The notes under the pieces: generated by a model
The model's database searches: none
Seen by the model: only the letters and a program-made list of their open reading frames with translations
Told to the model about the DNA's origin: nothing
Program-made: the position numbers and the translations under genes
Source of the DNA: Desertimonas sp963733085
Lineage (GTDB): Bacteria > Actinomycetota > Acidimicrobiia > Acidimicrobiales > Ilumatobacteraceae
DNA length: 64,000 nucleotides
Direction of reading: 5' to 3'
Assembly (NCBI GenBank): GCA_963733085.1
Contig: CAVTBY010000010.1
Location: 434,001-498,000, forward strand
Shown: in pieces, positions 25,989-34,860 of the stretch
How positions within the stretch are numbered: the stretch's first letter is position 1
Layout: each line of letters opens with the position of its first letter

Positions 25989-26732
25989 TCACGCCGTCCC
26001 GGGCGCCGTCGGGCCACCGGCGTCGCGCAGCGTGAGCTTGGTCCACGCACCGAGGTAGATCGCGTCGCGATCGGCGAGCGAACGAGGGATGCCAACCGGG
26101 ATGGCCTCGCCGTCGGCGGTCGGACCCTGACCGTCCGGCACGATGTAGGTCCCGTTCGACGAACCGAGGTCGACGATCGACCACGTGCCCTCGACGGCGT
26201 AGACGAGCTGGGCATGGCGGCGGGAGACACCGGTGTCGCCGTCGAGGGCGATCTCCGGATACACCCGGTGGGTACGGCTGGTCCGCCCGATCAGCGCGGT
26301 CGAGCCGGCCAGCTGGATCGTCGACGACGTCGGCGGTGGGCAGGGCGTGCCGGCCAGCTCTCCCCGCAGGTCGAACCAAGTCGGGTCGACCTCGACGATG
26401 ACCACCCACCCGACCGGTGCGGCGGCGGCCGCCGGTGCCGGGACGACGTCGCCCTCCTCGGTCGGCGGCGGCGCCTGCCCCGTCGTGAAGTCGTATCCGC
26501 AGCCCTCGCAGAAGAGCGCCTCGGCCTCGTTGCGTGTGCCGCAGTGCGGGCAGTCGACGGCGGGGGCCGCGGGACCGGCACCGGCGGCCGTGTCCGCCGG
26601 CGGCTGACCCGCTGCGACCGATCCCGCCGGGGTTGCTGGTGGCGGCGTCGGTGCCGCGCCGACCTTCGCGCCGCACGTGTCGCACCACTCGGGATCCTGC
26701 GACTGGTGGCCGTTGGGGCAGGTCACGGTCAC
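25989..26732 (-). CDS. Zinc-ribbon FHA-domain phosphothreonine reader
   Basis: 247 residues. Two zinc ribbons (CPNGH...CDTC at residues 5-20; CPHCGT...CEGC near 61-80) are separated by a Pro/Ala linker. The FHA domain is C-terminal (about 140-240), with IGRTS, GVSRRHAQL and DLGSSNGTYI, the residues that bind phosphothreonine. In mycobacteria PknG acts through the FHA protein GarA; this protein may play the matching role, though it lacks a recognisable GarA N-terminal phosphorylation motif. ATGA overlap with the vWA gene upstream. Confidence 0.88.
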   Translation of the reverse strand: MTVTCPNGHQSQDPEWCDTCGAKVGAAPTPPPATPAGSVAAGQPPADTAAGAGPAAPAVDCPHCGTRNEAEALFCEGCGYDFTTGQAPPPTEEGDVVPAPAAAAAPVGWVVIVEVDPTWFDLRGELAGTPCPPPTSSTIQLAGSTALIGRTSRTHRVYPEIALDGDTGVSRRHAQLVYAVEGTWSIVDLGSSNGTYIVPDGQGPTADGEAIPVGIPRSLADRDAIYLGAWTKLTLRDAGGPTAPGTA

Positions 26733-28012
26733 GGTGCAGGTTCCCTGCGAATGCGCGTCGTCTTCGTGGACCGGGCGTCGAGGGCCATCTCGTCGGTCTT
26801 GGCGACCTCCCGGCGTAGACGCACCGTGCCGGCGTCGGCGTCGACCACGTCGACGACCTTGGCCAGCAACCGCGTCGTTGCCTCGTTGCCCGACTCCTTG
26901 GCCAGCTTGGCTGCCTCGCCGAGCAGTGTCGTGGCTTCGTCATCACGCCCTGCCGCGTGGGCGACGAGGCCTTGCTGGATCACCTCGCCGAGGCGGGCCT
27001 GTCCGGTGTAGTGGGCGACGGCAGGATCGATGCGGGTGGTCAGGTTGGCGTCGTCGGTCCACACCGCCCGAACGAGTCCTTTGGCAACCACTTGGTCGTC
27101 GACGACGACTTCCGCCCTGGCGGCGAGCCGCTCGCTGCCGAGCGGCGCCACGGGCACGCGCACGGCGACGTGGAAGTCGCGGGTCTCGTCGCCCCACGCC
27201 CCGGTCGGTATCTCGATGATCAGCGGCGAGATTCGCGTCGCTGTCGCTGTGAGGTCGAGGACCTCGGGCGCGACTTGGCGAACGAACAGCACCTCGCTCC
27301 CCTGCGGTGCCCACACGCGCAGCACCGCCTGGGCCACGCCACGGCCCATCGACGCCCGCATCATCGCCTCGAAGTCAGCCTCGAGCTCGGCTGGCTCGGC
27401 GACGATGTCGACGGTGCCGAGCAGAGCCGTGGCGATCGCCCGCAGCTCGTCGACGCGCCAATCGTCGCCGATACCACGGCAGTCGCACTGGAAGCGTCCG
27501 GTGAGCTGGTCGAGTGCAGTGGGCAGGACGTCCCGCGGCTCGCCTTCGATCTTGCCGTCCGTGAGGAGGATGGCATGACGCTGCGTCGCCGGCGATGTGG
27601 CGAACAGCTCGTTGGCGCTGAGCAGCCACGTGCCGATCGCCGTCGACCCCTGCGGCCGAAGGTCATCGATCGCCGCCTTCGCCGCCGTCCGGGTGGTGGA
27701 GTCCATGCGAACCATTTGCGGTTGCAGCGGATAGCACATCGTCGCCGACGTGGCCGCCGACACGACGGCGAACCAGGTTCCGTCGACGATCTCGTCGACG
27801 GCCACCTTGGCCGCCTGCCGCGCCGCTCTGATCTTGCTCGACGGCATGTCCATCGAGCTGGAGGTGTCGATGATCAGCATCTCGGCGGCGTCGGTGACCC
27901 CGGTCCCGGCGGTGCCGGCCCCCGAGCACGTCACGGACACCACGGCGTGGACGTCGGTGGCGCCGTCGGACAGGTACTCGTTCTGGAACACGCTGGCGGT
28001 GAAGTCGGCCAT
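26729..28012 (-). CDS. von Willebrand factor A domain protein
   Basis: 427 residues. The vWA fold starts near residue 44 with the metal-binding MIDAS motif DTSSSMD, a threonine in GSTAIGTWL and an aspartate in LLTDGKIEG. About 190 residues of beta-rich sequence follow, then a C-terminal helical part (LLGEAAKLAKESGNEATTRL). No signal peptide, so it acts inside the cell, probably as a metal-dependent protein-binding platform. Bacterial vWA proteins are often encoded with FHA and PP2C genes in phospho-signalling clusters, as here. ATG 28012 follows GAGAGG; it overlaps the FHA start by four bases. Confidence 0.88.
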   Translation of the reverse strand: MADFTASVFQNEYLSDGATDVHAVVSVTCSGAGTAGTGVTDAAEMLIIDTSSSMDMPSSKIRAARQAAKVAVDEIVDGTWFAVVSAATSATMCYPLQPQMVRMDSTTRTAAKAAIDDLRPQGSTAIGTWLLSANELFATSPATQRHAILLTDGKIEGEPRDVLPTALDQLTGRFQCDCRGIGDDWRVDELRAIATALLGTVDIVAEPAELEADFEAMMRASMGRGVAQAVLRVWAPQGSEVLFVRQVAPEVLDLTATATRISPLIIEIPTGAWGDETRDFHVAVRVPVAPLGSERLAARAEVVVDDQVVAKGLVRAVWTDDANLTTRIDPAVAHYTGQARLGEVIQQGLVAHAAGRDDEATTLLGEAAKLAKESGNEATTRLLAKVVDVVDADAGTVRLRREVAKTDEMALDARSTKTTRIRREPAP

Positions 28013-28033
28013 GAAATCCTCTCGTGGGCAGCT

Positions 28034-29089
28034 TTACAGGCGGGCGACGGCGACGGTGATGTTGTCCTGGCCGCCGCCGGCGAGGGCGTGCTCGACCAGA
28101 TGGGCGGCGACCGTCGGCGGGGAGGCGTCCGGCGCCGAAGCGATGAGAGCAGCGAGGTCGGCTGGCTCGCTCACGTGGTTCCACAGACCATCGCTGCAGA
28201 CGACCAGCCAACCCGGCCCGGAACGCTCGCGCGACCGGAACTCGGACGTCGGGTCGACGCTGTCGGCGCCGAGCCAGCGGGTGATCGTGTGCGAGGTCGG
28301 ATCGGCCTCGGCCTCAGCACGCGTGCGTCCGGCGGCGATCATCTCCGTGCCGAGCGAGTGATCGACGGTGAGCTGCTCGTTGCCGCCGCCGTCGGCGAAC
28401 CAGTAGGCCCTGGAGTCCCCGCACCAGGCGACGACGATCAGGTCACCGTCGGTGACGGCGGCGACAAACGTGCACGACGGGGGTTCCGGCGGGTCGCCGA
28501 GAAGACGGGCAACGGCCACCGCCTCGCGGTGAGCGGCAGCGCCGGCCGCCTCGAGTTGCGTCGTCCAGTGGGTCACGACGGCAGCCCGACCGGACGGCGC
28601 CGGCGGAGCCGCAGCGAGAACGTCTCGAGCGCTGCGGGCAGCAGCCAGGCTGGCTCGGTCGCTGTCCGGTGCCGTGGTCACGCCGTCGCAGACCACCAGC
28701 ACGGCGCGCTCGCCGACGGCGGCCAGGGCCATGGCGTCCTCGTTGCGGGCATGGAGGATGCCGCGGTCGCAGACGCCCGCCATCCACGTGGTCGGCGCTT
28801 CGGTGAAGCGATCGCGCCACGTTGGCCGCTTGCGCCCGCACGTCAGGCAGAACCCGTCCGCGAACGTCGTCCCATCGCACTGCGGACACGTGGTCGCGTC
28901 ACCGCCCTCGACCGCCTCGGCCGCGTCGGCAGGCCGGGCCGCGTCGCCAGATGGCGGCGCATTCACCGCTGCGGCAGGGTCGAGCGTCGCCCCACACGAC
29001 TCGCAGAACACGTCGCCCGCGGCAACCGGCGCTGCGCACGATGGGCAGTGCTCCAGCGTCGCCGTCGTAGTCGTAGTCGGCTCGCTCAT
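28034..29089 (-). CDS. Zinc-ribbon PP2C-type protein phosphatase
   Basis: 351 residues. Two N-terminal zinc ribbons (CPSC...CESC, CPQC...CLTC) are followed by a PP2C/PPM phosphatase domain from about 105. Metal and active-site motifs are complete: HARNEDAM, VVCDGVT, GDSRAYW, CSDGLWN and GGGQDNITV. It should remove phosphate from Ser/Thr residues and oppose PknG, whose gene stop overlaps this start (ATGA). A 21-base gap separates it from the vWA gene downstream. The zinc ribbons match those on the FHA protein and PknG, hinting at a shared docking surface. Confidence 0.92.
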   Translation of the reverse strand: MSEPTTTTTATLEHCPSCAAPVAAGDVFCESCGATLDPAAAVNAPPSGDAARPADAAEAVEGGDATTCPQCDGTTFADGFCLTCGRKRPTWRDRFTEAPTTWMAGVCDRGILHARNEDAMALAAVGERAVLVVCDGVTTAPDSDRASLAAARSARDVLAAAPPAPSGRAAVVTHWTTQLEAAGAAAHREAVAVARLLGDPPEPPSCTFVAAVTDGDLIVVAWCGDSRAYWFADGGGNEQLTVDHSLGTEMIAAGRTRAEAEADPTSHTITRWLGADSVDPTSEFRSRERSGPGWLVVCSDGLWNHVSEPADLAALIASAPDASPPTVAAHLVEHALAGGGQDNITVAVARL

Positions 29090-31305
29090 GTCAGCGTGTG
29101 CGGTCGCACAGCGTTGGCCCGGTCGACAAACTCGATCCGCTCGCCGCGATCGTCGGTCAGGCGGGCGGCCCGCCGATACGCCGACTCGAGGGCGACGCGC
29201 ACGTCGGGTTCGGACATGGGGACACCGGTGATCACCGACGTCGGTTGCGCACCTTGGTCATTGACGACCGCCAGGGCGGCCTCGAGGATCCGCACCTCCA
29301 ACTCGGTGCGCTCACGTAGGCCGAGGCCGGCTCGATCGACCTCCACCGACGCTGCGGCGAGATCATCGACCGTCGCCGACCCGTCGGCGACGAGTAGCGC
29401 CGCCCGCTGCCGGCGCGATTCGCCATAGGCCCGGCTCACCGGTGGAATGCGGGCCAGCGCGGCGAGGGCGTCGTCCCGACGTCCGGCTGCGGCGGCCAGT
29501 CGGGCCAGGCCGAACTGAGCCGGCGCCAAGTAGGCGCCGTCGGTGCGCGCACACACCGCGTACAAGCCCGCCGCCAGCTCGTCCTCGCCGCTCAACTCGC
29601 ATGCCCGGGCGAGGGCCAACTTCGGCGCCAGCTCACCGGGCACCTGGCCGTAGACGGCGTTGAAGGAGGACACAGCTGCGGCCATGTCGTCGGCGGCGAA
29701 GGCGGCGACGCCGTTCATCCACACCGCCCGCCAGTCCCATGGATCGGCCTCCAGCAGCGCTGTGCATTCGGCCAAGGCGCGGTCGACGTCCTCGACTCCG
29801 AGGGCGGCTGCGGCACGGGCCAACCGCACCGCGGCCGTCGCCTCGGGAGCGTCGTCGAGGAGCTGCAGGAGGCGGGCCGGGTCGTCGGAGGTGACACCGC
29901 TCAGCCACGACGCCATTGAGTCGTTGACATCCGGTCGAAGCGCCGGCAAGTCGGACCACGCAAGCTCATCGGTCGAGATCGCCGGGGATTCGAAGTATGT
30001 CGACGGCACCGAGCGGTAATCGTCGTCGAGTCGCGACGTGACCTCGCGCAGCACACCGAGCAACTGCTCGCGCAGCTCGTCGGCCGTCTGGAAACGGTCG
30101 GCCGGCGCTGGCGCCGTCGCTTTCAGGAGCAGCCGGTACAGCGAGTCGTGCTGGGCGAACAGCGGCACCTGCTCGGGCGTCGGAATGCGGTCGACGAACT
30201 CGCCCGTGGAGCCGCGGAACTCGAAGACGAGTACGGCCAAGGTTCGCCCGACGGTGTAGATGTCCGACGGGATCGACGTGCCGTCGCGCGGCACCTCGGG
30301 GGCCTGAAAGCCAACCGTGCCGTAGATCGGCGAGACGTCGTCGTCGATCGGCCGCACGCCACCAAGGTCGATCAGCTTGACGCTGTCGCCAACCTGGATC
30401 ACGTTGGCCGGCTTGAAGTCGCAGAACAGGAGCCCGGCTGTGTGAAGGTAGGAGATCGCCGGCAGGACCTCGACCATGTAGGCGATCGCCTGATCGACGG
30501 GAAGCGGTGTGTAGGTGCCGCCGGCCCGTGCCGTGTGCTGCTTGATGAGGTCGTTGAGCGACGTGCCACCGACGTACTCCATGACGATGTAGGAGGCCCC
30601 GTCGGGTGCGGTGACGAAGTTGTAGATCTCGACGATCAGCGGGTGCTCGACCTCGGCGAGGTACTGCTTCTCGCCGACGGCGGCCCGGGACGCATCGGGG
30701 TCACCGGTGTTGAGCAGGCCCTTGAGAACGACCCAGCGCCCGTTCACATTGCGGTCGCGAGCGAGATAGATCCACCCCATGCCGCCATGGGCCAGACAGC
30801 CGACGACCTCGTACTGGCCGCCGACGAGCATCCCCGGATGGAGCCGGGGGTCGAAGTCGAACGGAGTGCGGCACCTCGCGCAGAAGCCCTTGGTGCGCCC
30901 GGGCTGGTCGCCGCGGGCTCGTCCGACCGGCGCCTCGCACTGGGCGCAGAAGCGCTTGTGCTCGGCGACCACCGCAGGGTCCATCAGCGCGGCCGTCGGA
31001 TCGATGACGGCCGCCGGCGGCACTGAGGTCAACCCCGCGCCGAGGTTGGTCGACGCCGTGCGGCGGCCGGCGAGACGGACGGTACGACGGCTGCCACCGG
31101 CCCGCTGCGAGCCCAGCGGCATCGAGCCAAGTCGGGAGCTTGTCGTCGTGCGCGTCGAGGCAACCCCCACGGCCACGCCACCGCCCGGGCCGGCGGACTG
31201 CGCGGTCGCGCCCGGCGGTGGCGGCGGCACCGTCGCCGCCATGCCGCAGACGTCGCAGTAACCGTCGAGGATCTGGCCGGAACACCCCGGCTGCGCGCAC
31301 TGCAT
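29086..31305 (-). CDS. pknG: PknG-type serine/threonine protein kinase
   Basis: 739 residues with the PknG layout. There is an N-terminal ribbon (CAQPGCSG...CDVCG), an unstructured region rich in S/T/R, and a rubredoxin-like module near 135-175 (FCAQC...GFCARC). The kinase domain spans about 180-450, with Gly loop AHGGMGWIYLARD, lysine in VVLKGLL, catalytic loop LFCDFKPANV and LIDLGGVRP. Like mycobacterial PknG it lacks the arginine of HRD and has DLG for DFG. A TPR domain fills the C-terminus. ATG 31305 shares its A with the stop of the preceding gene (TGATG). With GlnX and GlnH upstream it should sense amino-acid supply and adjust central metabolism. Confidence 0.93.
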   Translation of the reverse strand: MQCAQPGCSGQILDGYCDVCGMAATVPPPPPGATAQSAGPGGGVAVGVASTRTTTSSRLGSMPLGSQRAGGSRRTVRLAGRRTASTNLGAGLTSVPPAAVIDPTAALMDPAVVAEHKRFCAQCEAPVGRARGDQPGRTKGFCARCRTPFDFDPRLHPGMLVGGQYEVVGCLAHGGMGWIYLARDRNVNGRWVVLKGLLNTGDPDASRAAVGEKQYLAEVEHPLIVEIYNFVTAPDGASYIVMEYVGGTSLNDLIKQHTARAGGTYTPLPVDQAIAYMVEVLPAISYLHTAGLLFCDFKPANVIQVGDSVKLIDLGGVRPIDDDVSPIYGTVGFQAPEVPRDGTSIPSDIYTVGRTLAVLVFEFRGSTGEFVDRIPTPEQVPLFAQHDSLYRLLLKATAPAPADRFQTADELREQLLGVLREVTSRLDDDYRSVPSTYFESPAISTDELAWSDLPALRPDVNDSMASWLSGVTSDDPARLLQLLDDAPEATAAVRLARAAAALGVEDVDRALAECTALLEADPWDWRAVWMNGVAAFAADDMAAAVSSFNAVYGQVPGELAPKLALARACELSGEDELAAGLYAVCARTDGAYLAPAQFGLARLAAAAGRRDDALAALARIPPVSRAYGESRRQRAALLVADGSATVDDLAAASVEVDRAGLGLRERTELEVRILEAALAVVNDQGAQPTSVITGVPMSEPDVRVALESAYRRAARLTDDRGERIEFVDRANAVRPHTLT

Positions 31306-32390
31306 CAGTTGACTCCGTGCATCATCGAGTTGAGCGTGGCGATGTAGTCCTGCACCTGAGCCTCGGCGCGTCCGAGGTCGCAGGGCGCCGACCACAGCGT
31401 GTCGCGGGCGGTTGCGTACCGTTCGTCGAGAGCCTCGTGTTCGGCGAGGCCGGCGCTGTCGGCCTTGTCACGGAACGCCTGGAGGAGGCCGCGTAGCTCG
31501 TCACGGCGTGCGAGCGGCGCCTGGAAGCGCCGGCTCGCTTCGTCGAGCGCGGCCTGCGTCCGCTCGACCTGGCGCAGCCAGGAGCGGGCAGCCGCCTGCA
31601 CGGCCGGCCAGGGTCGATCACGCGTGCCGCCCGGCGCGGCGCCGAGGGCGGACACCGACGGCACGGCAAGCACTGGCGCGTCGCGGATCTTCTCGCGGCA
31701 CGTCGCGGCGAGCTCCCGCACCGCCGACTCCTTGCGGTCGAGCTCGGCAATGAGCGCCGGCGCAGCGTCGAGGTGGTCGAGCAGCTCCTCGCGTTCGACT
31801 ATCGCCGCCTCGAGGCGTGCTCTGGTCGCTGCCGCCTTCCGGGCCAGCTCGGCAGGCGGAGCGATGGCCCGGGGCCGGTCCTTGGCGTCGCCCTCCAGGT
31901 CGGCGACGTGGCGGACCTCCTCACCGAGCACCGCGGCTGCGCGGCGGGCCGCCAGCAGGTCGGCGTCGAGCGTCATCCACGTCGACGCCGCAGTCGCCGC
32001 TTCGTGCCCGGCTGCGGCCACCTCAGCGGCCAGCCGCGTGATCAGGGCGTCGAGGAATGCCATCGCGTCAGCGAGCCCACCGCCGACCGTCTCCCCGGTC
32101 GCCGTCACGACCGGCGTCCACGAGGACGCCAGGGCCTCGGCCCGGCGCCGGCTCCCTCCATCGGCGGCGCCGTCCCACACGTCGGCGCGATCGGAAACGG
32201 CTTGCCACAGCACGAAGGCCTCGGCCACATCGGTCCGGAGGGCGTCCGTGCCGACTGTCTGGACGTCGCTGTCGAGATCGACGAGCTGCGATCCCACCGC
32301 CGCCACCCACGCCTCGAGGTCGGAGGCGACGCGAGCGGCGACATCCTTGTCCAGCGGCGTGCCCGGCGGCGGCAGCTGTGGTGCACTCAC
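31305..32390 (-). CDS. Helical coiled-coil protein between glnH and pknG, unknown
   Basis: 361 residues, almost entirely alpha-helical, rich in Ala, Arg, Glu and Leu, with long heptad runs (REELLDHLDAAPALIAELDR; VERTQAALDEASRRF). No signal peptide or membrane helix. The GTG start at 32390 overlaps the glnH stop (GTGA), and its own stop overlaps the pknG start, so all three are made together. Mycobacterial glnX-glnH-pknG operons have no such gene. It may be an adaptor that links the membrane sensor to the kinase; that is inference. Confidence 0.72.
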   Translation of the reverse strand: MSAPQLPPPGTPLDKDVAARVASDLEAWVAAVGSQLVDLDSDVQTVGTDALRTDVAEAFVLWQAVSDRADVWDGAADGGSRRRAEALASSWTPVVTATGETVGGGLADAMAFLDALITRLAAEVAAAGHEAATAASTWMTLDADLLAARRAAAVLGEEVRHVADLEGDAKDRPRAIAPPAELARKAAATRARLEAAIVEREELLDHLDAAPALIAELDRKESAVRELAATCREKIRDAPVLAVPSVSALGAAPGGTRDRPWPAVQAAARSWLRQVERTQAALDEASRRFQAPLARRDELRGLLQAFRDKADSAGLAEHEALDERYATARDTLWSAPCDLGRAEAQVQDYIATLNSMMHGVN

Positions 32391-33373
32391 GGCTGGCGCC
32401 CGTAAACGGCAGCGGGCGGCTCCGGCGCCGGCGGGCCGACCCACCTCTCGTACAGCTCGGCCCACCGTCCGTCCACCCGCATCTCCTCCAGCACACCGTT
32501 GACGAAGCGCACCAGGTCGACCTGCTCCTGGTTGACGCCGACGCCGTACGGCTCGCTCGTGAACGTCTCGCCGACGACCTCGACGTTGGGGTCCTGCTGG
32601 GCCAGGCCGACGAGCACCGTGTCGTCACCGCTGGCGGCGTCGGCATCGCCCTGCTGGACGGCGACGAGGCAGTCCGTGATGTCCGGCCGCTCGACGATCT
32701 GCAGGTCGGCGTACTCCGGCTTGCTCAGCTCTTCGAGGTTGGTGCTCCCTCCCGGCACGCACACCCGGGCACCGGCGGCGACGAGGTCATCGATGCTGCT
32801 GTATCCCGAGCCGCGCCCGACGAGCACCTTCTGGCCGGCGTCGTAGTAGGTGGACGAGAAAGCGATGCGCAGCCAGCGGTTGCAGTTGATCGTCATCGTG
32901 TGGGCCACAAGGTCGACGTCGCCGGCTTCCAGCACCGGAAGGCGCTGGGCGTAGGTGATGATCCGGTACTCGATGTTCGACGTTTCGTCGTCGCCGAAGA
33001 TCGCCGTGGCGACCTCCTCGAGGACGTCGATGTCGAAGCCCTCGATCTGGTTGCTGATCGGGTTGCGGGCGCCGAACTGGAGGGTGTCGGCGGAGACGCC
33101 GACGACCAGGCGGCCGCGATCATGGATCGCCGCCATCGTCGAGCCGGCGGGCATCTCACCCGGCGTCGGCAGCGGCCCGTCGGGGGCGTAGGAGCGGGTG
33201 GCATCCTGTTCGGCCTCTGCTGGCGTGCACTCGGGCGGCGCCGGGGCGCTCGGGGCGGTCGTCGGCGCAAGAGTGACGTCGGCAGGGGCGGCCAGCTGCG
33301 GGCCGCTGCATCCGGCGGCGACGGCGGCTGTCACACCGATCGCAGCAGCCATCATGGCCCGGCGACCGATCAC
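32387..33373 (-). CDS. glnH: GlnH-like amino-acid-binding lipoprotein
   Basis: 328 residues. Lipoprotein signal with lipobox VAAGC (cysteine at about 22), a Pro/Thr linker, then a family-3 solute-binding domain: GRLVVGVSADTLQFGARNP, EGFDIDVLEEVATAIFG, VDLVAHTMTINCNRW and a closing DGRWAELYERWVG. In mycobacteria GlnH binds aspartate or glutamate outside the membrane and signals via GlnX to PknG. No ABC permease lies nearby, which supports a sensing role. The GTG start overlaps the glnX stop by four bases. Confidence 0.9.
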   Translation of the reverse strand: MIGRRAMMAAAIGVTAAVAAGCSGPQLAAPADVTLAPTTAPSAPAPPECTPAEAEQDATRSYAPDGPLPTPGEMPAGSTMAAIHDRGRLVVGVSADTLQFGARNPISNQIEGFDIDVLEEVATAIFGDDETSNIEYRIITYAQRLPVLEAGDVDLVAHTMTINCNRWLRIAFSSTYYDAGQKVLVGRGSGYSSIDDLVAAGARVCVPGGSTNLEELSKPEYADLQIVERPDITDCLVAVQQGDADAASGDDTVLVGLAQQDPNVEVVGETFTSEPYGVGVNQEQVDLVRFVNGVLEEMRVDGRWAELYERWVGPPAPEPPAAVYGRQP

Positions 33374-34689
33374 CGGTACTCCCGCAGCCGTTGCCCGAAC
33401 CCGACGACGACACTGGCCGCGGCGACCAGCCCGGCGACGAGGACGAACCAGCGCAGGGAGTCAAGGGCCCTGCGGCTGTCGGCCAGCCGGTCGGCCACTT
33501 GTTCGGCGCGGCCGCTCTGCACCTCGGCGGCGATGTCGCTGAAGGCGGTGAACGCCGAGCCCGGCTGATCGAGCGTCGAGGACCGCACGACGGCGGCGTC
33601 GTAGTCGCCCCCATCGTCGAGCTCGCGGATCGCCCGGTGCTCGGCTTGGTACTCCGACCACCAGTCCTGCAAGCAGTCGCCAGCACGGTCGCATTCGACG
33701 TCGAGGGCGGCGAGGACGTTGGCGTCGGCCAGCTGCCAGTCGGCCTCGTTGGCAGCGCCGTTGCCGCGGTTGATGAGCGTGAGCGACTCGGCGCTGCGGG
33801 CGTCGAAGGCGGCGGTGCGGGCTCGGGACAACGCGTCCACTGCGCTCAGCGAGGTCTCCACGGTGGTCCGAACGCGGTGGCCTGTGCTGGCCAGAGTCGC
33901 GGCCCCCCAGATCAGTCCGATCGCTGAGAGCAGCACGCCGACGGCGATCGGCACGTTGACGAGCCTCCGGGTGCGCCGCCACAACAGCCACGACGACGCC
34001 ACGAGGGCCGCCGCGCTGGCGACAAGGGCGACGACGACCACGGTCGAGGAACGGCTGGCGTCGTCGAGCTCGCCGTTCAGCCGAGAGCGGGTGTCGGCGA
34101 CGACGCTGTCGAGCGCCGGGATGAGGTCGCTGCGCAACAGCGCCGACGCCTGGCGCTGGTAGGCGGCACCGACCGGGAAGCCCTGACGATTGTTGGCTCG
34201 GGCCTGCTCGACGAGACCGGCGTAGCCGGCCAGCGTCTCGTTGGCGACGCCCAGCCGGTCGAGGTCGGACGAGGTGGCTCGCTGGGCCACCACCGTGATC
34301 AGTTGCGTGGCGTCGGCCAACCGGGCCTCATATGCCGGCCGGCGCGCCGCAGCCTGGGCGTCGCCGACGAGGAATGAGGAAGCGGCGATCGCGTCGGCTT
34401 CGACGGCCGCCGTGCGAGCCTCCTGCAGGTCAACCAGCTGCTGGGCTCCAGTGGCGGCAGCGTCGAGCGAGCTCTGCCGCGACGCCAGAGCGCTCCACGC
34501 CACGACGGCGCAGAGCGCGCAGACGATGGTCGCCACCGTCGCGGCGAGGCGGAACGCCCCCGGTGTCGATCCTGGCGACCACCACGCTCGCGCCGGCTGG
34601 GCACGGCCGGCCCCGCGGGGCCGGTGCTCGTCGGCGCCACAGTCACCCGTTGCGCTGTCATTGGTGGCGCCTCGATGCGACCGAACCAT
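33370..34689 (-). CDS. glnX: GlnX-like membrane sensor protein
   Basis: 439 residues. Four membrane helices near 47-70, 206-228, 236-260 and 405-430 (for example TVATIVCALCAVVAWSAL and WFVLVAGLVAAASVVVGF) flank two large helical extracytoplasmic parts of about 135 and 140 residues, like chemoreceptor sensor bundles. This matches GlnX, which receives GlnH and passes the signal to PknG. ATG 34689 was chosen; the upstream extension crosses the divergent promoter region and repeat copy 3. It is the first gene of the eight-gene operon. Confidence 0.87.
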   Translation of the reverse strand: MVRSHRGATNDSATGDCGADEHRPRGAGRAQPARAWWSPGSTPGAFRLAATVATIVCALCAVVAWSALASRQSSLDAAATGAQQLVDLQEARTAAVEADAIAASSFLVGDAQAAARRPAYEARLADATQLITVVAQRATSSDLDRLGVANETLAGYAGLVEQARANNRQGFPVGAAYQRQASALLRSDLIPALDSVVADTRSRLNGELDDASRSSTVVVVALVASAAALVASSWLLWRRTRRLVNVPIAVGVLLSAIGLIWGAATLASTGHRVRTTVETSLSAVDALSRARTAAFDARSAESLTLINRGNGAANEADWQLADANVLAALDVECDRAGDCLQDWWSEYQAEHRAIRELDDGGDYDAAVVRSSTLDQPGSAFTAFSDIAAEVQSGRAEQVADRLADSRRALDSLRWFVLVAGLVAAASVVVGFGQRLREYR

Positions 34690-34728
34690 ATCGCCCGACG
34701 GCAGGCCCGCCCCGGCGGCGGTCAACCT

Positions 34729-34784
34729 CAACCGATGGGTGTTTAGGGGACGATTCGGTCCCCCTGGCACCCAACAGTTGCTGC
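34729..34784. repeat. Dispersed palindromic repeat, copy 3
   Basis: Variant form of the family: CAACCGATGGGTGTTTA on the left, GGGGACGATTCGGTCCCC in the middle and TGGCACCCAACAGTTGC on the right. It lies between the divergent glnX and CoxL-like genes, within both promoter regions. Confidence 0.83.
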
Positions 34785-34860
34785 ATGAGCCGACCCACGT
34801 CACTGGCGGTGTTACAAAGGGGTCTGGGCATTCGGCCGAAGGCCAGATTGAGGGGGAAAC

